Of a DNA stretch of 64,000 nt, positions 60,449 through 64,000 are shown piece by piece (position 1 is the stretch's first letter; every line of letters begins with the position of its first letter). Source of the DNA: Scybalomonas sp905214925 (GTDB lineage: Bacteria; Bacillota; Clostridia; Lachnospirales; Lachnospiraceae); contig CAJMOB010000014.1 in assembly GCA_905214925.1 (NCBI GenBank), forward strand, positions 26,119 to 90,118, given 5' to 3'. The position numbers and the translations under genes were made by a program. A model generated the notes under the pieces. It had not been told where the DNA came from and ran no database searches. It was given only the letters and a program-made list of their open reading frames with translations.

Positions 60449-60625
60449 TTATTTGAATTTTCTTTTACGTGCTGCTTCAGATTTTTTCTTACGTCTTACG
60501 CTTGGTTTTTCGTAATGTTCTCTTTTACGAATTTCCTGTTGAATGCCTGCTTTTGCGCAGTTTCTTTTGAATCTGCGTAAGGCACTATCTAAAGATTCGT
60601 TTTCTTTAACGATAACTGTTGACAT
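60449..60625 (-). CDS. rpsU: 30S ribosomal protein S21
   Basis: The start at 60625 gives the usual 58 residues: MSTVIVKENESLDSALRRFK, RNCAKAGIQQEIRKREHYEK, PSVRRKKKSEAARKRKFK. S21 binds near the anti-Shine-Dalgarno end of 16S rRNA. It is monocistronic here with its own terminator. A longer in-frame version starting at 60676 has no support. Confidence 0.97.
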   Translation of the reverse strand: MSTVIVKENESLDSALRRFKRNCAKAGIQQEIRKREHYEKPSVRRKKKSEAARKRKFK

Positions 60626-60814
60626 TGTCTCACCCTTACCTCCCTCCAGTTGCGTATTGTGCATAACAAAATACAACTGTTTGGGTATTTTTTTAAAGCA
60701 CTATAATATAGTATATCAGATTTTTTTCATACGTCAACTATTTTTTTAAAATTTTTTTGGTTTTTCTTACTATAAAAAAGCGTGTTTTTATCCTATTTTA
60801 TCATGCTTTTTCGT

Positions 60815-61456
60815 TTAACAACAGCATAAATTGCAAAATAAATTAATCATACAACATTCACAGCATCCGCCCATGTTGAATCCAGACATATCATAGCTTC
60901 CGGAACGATTTTGATACCACTGTCCACCATTTTGCAATAAATCTAAAAAACGAACATATTCTAAATTATTGGGGTCTAATGAAACCGCTTTTTGTGCATA
61001 TTCCAATGCATTCACATTATTTCCTAACCCGCGATTTGCATGTGCTGCAAAATAATACCACTTAGCATTTCTCGTTTCCACACTATTTAATACATTTAAT
61101 GCTTCTTTATAATGGCCTGCATTAATATAATTTGCCGCTGCATTCAAACGGATCTCATTTTCATCTTGAGTTCCTTGTCTATTTCCAAAAGGAGAACCAT
61201 ATCCTCCAAATGGATTACCATAACCTCCAAAAGAGCCTTGGTAACTACCATAGGAGCTTCCCATTTCTCTTTCCTTCATAATCTGTTCATATGCTTGTTG
61301 TACTTGTTTAAATTTCTCTTCTGCCAAATCGGCATTCGGATTATTAACATTGGCATCAGGGTGATATTTTCTGCTTAATTTCCGATAAGCTTTTTTTACC
61401 TCTTCTTCTGAAGCATTTCTATCAACACCTAATATTTGATAAGGATCTAACATCAT
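60815..61456 (-). CDS. DnaJ-domain protein with TPR-like region and cysteine-rich tail
   Basis: The start at 61456 overlaps the DUF5685 stop (ATGA) with AGAGG just upstream. The 213-residue protein has an N-terminal J-domain (DPYQILGVDRNASEEEVKKA; HPD in RKYHPDANVN), a Gly/Tyr/Ser linker, TPR-like helices (NYINAGHYKEALNVLNSVET; NNVNALEYAQKAVSLDPNNL) and a tail with nine cysteines in 17 residues (GGCCECCMINLFCNLCCC). The J-domain recruits DnaK. The tail may bind metal or attach to membranes. The pairing with DUF5685 is conserved in Clostridia as far as I recall. Confidence 0.9.
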   Translation of the reverse strand: MMLDPYQILGVDRNASEEEVKKAYRKLSRKYHPDANVNNPNADLAEEKFKQVQQAYEQIMKEREMGSSYGSYQGSFGGYGNPFGGYGSPFGNRQGTQDENEIRLNAAANYINAGHYKEALNVLNSVETRNAKWYYFAAHANRGLGNNVNALEYAQKAVSLDPNNLEYVRFLDLLQNGGQWYQNRSGSYDMSGFNMGGCCECCMINLFCNLCCC

Positions 61457-62289
61457 AACTTCCTCTCTTGTTTTTTTCCTTCTTTCATTTTTGCGTATTG
61501 ATACCATACGCCTGAATAGATCACGTTGCGCAATATTTCAACATCATCAATTAATGGTAAAAATTCAAATTCTTTTGCACATTCTGTCATCATCATTTGT
61601 AAAATCATACGGCAATATATTTCATTATTTTTCGACTCCTCTTGTAAAAGCCATGGATTATATTGGCCTGTCTCTCTATCACTTTTTCTATCTTCAAAAG
61701 CATCCATTAAATAAATATATTTTCCCATATAAAATCCCATTTTCTTTAAATGAGCCGTCCATTCATCTTGTTTCCAAGCAAAAATCTCTCCAAGAAGCCT
61801 TCCTGTATAACCAGCTACTTTATCTAAATCTTTCTCTTTCTTTTGCTCTAAAATATGCAAATGTCTGATATAGGATCGTACCGCCTTTGCTTGTCTTGGA
61901 TAACATCGCTCCACTGCTTTATATTGTTTCTTTAAATGATTTGCTACTACTAAACTCTCTACCTTCTTTTGATCAAGCCAATCATCCATAAGATTATGAT
62001 AAGCCAATAGCACATTCATAGAAGAACAATAGGAAAGAGCTGTATTTTCTAATACTTTATGCTTCTTCACTGGATGCAAAAGACAACGTCTCATGGACTC
62101 TTTTGTTGGCAGTTCATAAAGACTCGTCAAAAGAATCGCTAAAAATGTCATATCAAAGGTTAAGGTTGTTTGCGCAAAACGTCCATAATTTTCTTTTAAT
62201 TGTTCACAAAGGCCACAATAAAAACTGCGATACCTTTCGTAATCTTTTATTTTCATCTCGCCTTTGTTTAAAGATATGTAACCAAACAT
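61453..62289 (-). CDS. DUF5685-family protein
   Basis: The 278-residue, mainly helical cytoplasmic protein begins MFGYISLNKGEMKIKDYERY, RSFYCGLCEQLKENYGRFAQ, the signature opening of DUF5685 with its two conserved cysteines. Conserved aspartates (LMDDWLDQKK; YLMDAFEDRKSD) recall the fold and metal sites of isoprenoid-type helical enzymes, but no function is known. It is coupled by a 4-bp overlap to the J-domain gene. Confidence 0.88.
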   Translation of the reverse strand: MFGYISLNKGEMKIKDYERYRSFYCGLCEQLKENYGRFAQTTLTFDMTFLAILLTSLYELPTKESMRRCLLHPVKKHKVLENTALSYCSSMNVLLAYHNLMDDWLDQKKVESLVVANHLKKQYKAVERCYPRQAKAVRSYIRHLHILEQKKEKDLDKVAGYTGRLLGEIFAWKQDEWTAHLKKMGFYMGKYIYLMDAFEDRKSDRETGQYNPWLLQEESKNNEIYCRMILQMMMTECAKEFEFLPLIDDVEILRNVIYSGVWYQYAKMKEGKKQERKL

Positions 62290-62325
62290 TTTCTATTACA
62301 ACTCACTTTCTTTTTTATCCAACGG

Positions 62326-62730
62326 TTAGCTACGTTTTACAAATTTTGTATGACATTTTGGACAAGTAATTTCTATTTTTCCCTTTCCTTTTGGAACACG
62401 AATTTTTTGCTTGCAAGAAGGACAAGAATAAATATGATTCACCTTTTTCTCATTGAACATCCGTTTTTCTTGATTGATTTTTCCAAGCAATTGATTTTTG
62501 ATTCCTAAAAACTTCATATTTTCACTGTATCGTTTTGAATGTTTTTTCGACATCGCTCGATAATAGCCATAAATAATGAGTAGTAAACTACCATAATAGA
62601 AAATCACTGAGTTGAAAAACATATTAAGAATAATAACTACAAAAGCGACACCAAATATAAATTGACCAAATTGATCCACACCGTATCTTCCGTACATAAA
62701 ACGCTGAAGACTTTGTTTAAACTTATTCAT
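62326..62730 (-). CDS. Membrane protein with C-terminal zinc ribbon
   Basis: The 134-residue protein has two membrane helices (about 24-43 and 44-60), a basic loop (KKHSKRYSENMKFLG) and a C-terminal zinc ribbon C-x2-C ... C-x2-C (YSCPSCKQKIRVPKGKGKIE, ITCPKCHTKF). The ribbon faces the cytoplasm. No specific family is recognised. AAGGAAG is five bases before the ATG. It is read in the same direction as the DUF5685 gene, 36 bp before it. Confidence 0.8.
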   Translation of the reverse strand: MNKFKQSLQRFMYGRYGVDQFGQFIFGVAFVVIILNMFFNSVIFYYGSLLLIIYGYYRAMSKKHSKRYSENMKFLGIKNQLLGKINQEKRMFNEKKVNHIYSCPSCKQKIRVPKGKGKIEITCPKCHTKFVKRS

Positions 62731-63182
62731 AATGACTTCCTTTCTTAATTTCAGTTTCCTCTTTTAATGATTCTTAGCGGTATTATAGCACATTTTTTTC
62801 GTCTTTACTTATTATTTGGGAGAAATTTCATAAAATATTCAGAAATTATATTTTTTCGATCTTTGGATATTTATTTTGTTTTTTTACTCGATATTCATAG
62901 AGCGAAAATATAATCAATATATAGTCGATAGAAACACTGGAATACGTTCTCTTTGCTTTGTTAAATATCGTTTTATTTTTTCTATCTATATGCTAAAATA
63001 TATCTAGCTTAAAAAATCCATCTTTGAATTTTTATTATGGAGCAATTCCTATTTTTATGGGTATTTATACTTGGCATCTACTATAAATGTTTATTTTTTA
63101 TATTCTTATGGCTTGAAAGGGGGAATGCCTTATGAAATTGTTATCACTCTAAAATTTTTATTTAATTGGGAGGTATATTTTC
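62731..63182. other. Intergenic stretch with doubtful short frames before the last gene
   Basis: The 450-bp gap is AT-rich. Near its right end a 32-codon hydrophobic frame (63037-63135, MEQFLFLWVFILGIYYKCLF) has no ribosome binding site. It overlaps (ATGA) a six-codon frame MKLLSL (63132-63152) that has AAAGGGGG in front and could be a leader peptide. I cannot support either as a gene. The last gene has GGGAGG before its ATG. Confidence 0.35.
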
Positions 63183-63941
63183 ATGAACATAAAATTTCAA
63201 GATCCTGGATTTCAATATAGTATCAATAGTATTATGATGTTTCAAACAGAGGAGCAAAGTGATTGGTGGAAAGAATCTTTATTTTATTTTTACCCTAACT
63301 TAGATCAAAAGTATTTTGATTCTCTTTCTCAACCAAAACGTGAAAGCTATTTAGAAGAAACACTTGCTGACTTCTATATCGAACATCAGCCAAATATCAA
63401 AGAAAAAATTCAAACCTATCAAAAATATTGGGATTGTTACAAAAGCCAAATTGAAGAAGCCCTTTCTGACGCCTTTCAGATCAACGTTCAGGAACTTTTT
63501 CCTAACCTAATTGCTAATGTTACATTAAATCCCATCAATCCACGATTTTTATCAGAACATAGCTTTGATATTTTTCATTTAAATTCAGAAAAAGGAGCTT
63601 TAGGAGTTTCCATTCATGAACTCATTCATTTTGTATGGTTTTATGTCTGGCATAATCATTTCCATGATTCCTATGAAGAGTATGAATGTCCAAATTTAAA
63701 ATGGATTTTTAGTGAAATGGTCGTAGAACCAATTATGCGTGATCCACGGCTTTCTTCTATTAATCCTTATTTTAAAACTGGTTGTGTTTATGACTATTTT
63801 TATACGATGAAAATAGAAGGAAAACCGATTCTTGATACGATGAATATAAAATATAAGACTCTTCCTATTACTACTTTTATAGAAGAAGGATATGACTATT
63901 GCCTAACGCACGAAAAAGAAATTCGAATGCAAATCAAATGA
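63183..63941 (+). CDS. Putative zinc-metalloprotease-like protein
   Basis: The 252-residue soluble protein contains HELIHFVWF (HExxH) at about residues 149-153 and, about 35 residues later, WIFSEMVVEPIM, whose glutamate could be the third zinc ligand of a gluzincin. The N-terminal part (DPGFQYSINSIMMFQTEEQS) shows no signal peptide, so it acts inside the cell. I do not recognise the family; similarity to DUF2268-like or other COG-type peptidases is possible. Confidence 0.7.
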   Translation: MNIKFQDPGFQYSINSIMMFQTEEQSDWWKESLFYFYPNLDQKYFDSLSQPKRESYLEETLADFYIEHQPNIKEKIQTYQKYWDCYKSQIEEALSDAFQINVQELFPNLIANVTLNPINPRFLSEHSFDIFHLNSEKGALGVSIHELIHFVWFYVWHNHFHDSYEEYECPNLKWIFSEMVVEPIMRDPRLSSINPYFKTGCVYDYFYTMKIEGKPILDTMNIKYKTLPITTFIEEGYDYCLTHEKEIRMQIK

Positions 63942-64000
63942 TAAGAAACGCTAGATAGCCTTACGACTTTTTGTCTCCTTTTCATAGAGCCATTGCATAA

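Noticed and set aside
1..64000. CRISPR arrays, rRNA and tRNA genes
   Set aside because: No regularly spaced repeats and no recognisable rRNA or tRNA sequence were seen on reading both strands.

Overview
The window is AT-rich chromosomal DNA of a low-GC, spore-forming anaerobic Firmicute, most probably a member of the Lachnospiraceae. The evidence is the Suf-only Fe-S system, the sporulation genes yqfC, yqfD and an SpoVB-like flippase, the DUF896, DUF3048, DUF5685 and BofC-C families, strong AGGAGG ribosome binding sites, and many U-tailed hairpin terminators. I saw no rRNA, tRNA or CRISPR array. Both window ends cut through sequence: the left end is inside sufD.

Layout. 0-8 kb: the sufCBD operon with a promoter-embedded dyad, a membrane EAL/degenerate-GGDEF protein, and small hypothetical or exported proteins. 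8-15.9 kb is accessory: an autoregulated sdpR-sdpI immunity pair, a tnpV remnant, two related secreted proteins (one with an amidase_6 domain), a frameshifted lipoprotein, a secreted-protein/small-membrane-protein pair, a BlaI/BlaR1-like pair without a beta-lactam sensor domain, and an operon of very small hydrophobic peptides. 15.9-20.1 kb: a two-component system with two membrane proteins and a membrane/amphipathic pair. 20.4-28 kb: TerD, a truncated response regulator, an ECF sigma/anti-sigma/membrane operon, a Sel1-repeat protein, a PAS-GGDEF cyclase, and isocitrate dehydrogenase. 28-35 kb: a HelD-like helicase, then a MerR-controlled redox cassette (EFR1 ferredoxin-flavodoxin, CMD-family protein, alcohol dehydrogenase, flavodoxin) in which two members carry internal deletions.

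35-42 kb is a second accessory block. An intact IS256-family element and the inverted stub of a second copy flank another blaI/blaR1-like pair. Beyond them lie a second secreted/membrane pair, read convergently, and a decayed tnpB. 42-55 kb is mostly housekeeping: proBA with DUF896 and 5-formyl-THF cyclo-ligase, two FAD proteins, a flippase, and yqfC-yqfD-phoH-ybeY. 55-64 kb holds a MATE transporter broken by a 64-bp direct-repeat insertion, a K+/H+-type antiporter whose 3' end is duplicated 1.2 kb downstream around a LUD-domain gene, rpsU, a DnaJ protein and DUF5685.

The most interesting signal is a module present twice, at 12.0-15.3 kb and 37.1-40.4 kb. Each copy has a BlaI-type repressor and an M56 membrane protease. 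The protease keeps its HExxH site at the same residue positions but carries a beta-rich extracellular domain of about 140-150 residues in place of the penicillin-binding sensor. Each copy lies beside a secreted protein whose stop codon abuts or overlaps the start of a small multi-helix membrane protein. The arrangement resembles a regulated secreted toxin or bacteriocin plus immunity module, but that function is inferred, not shown.
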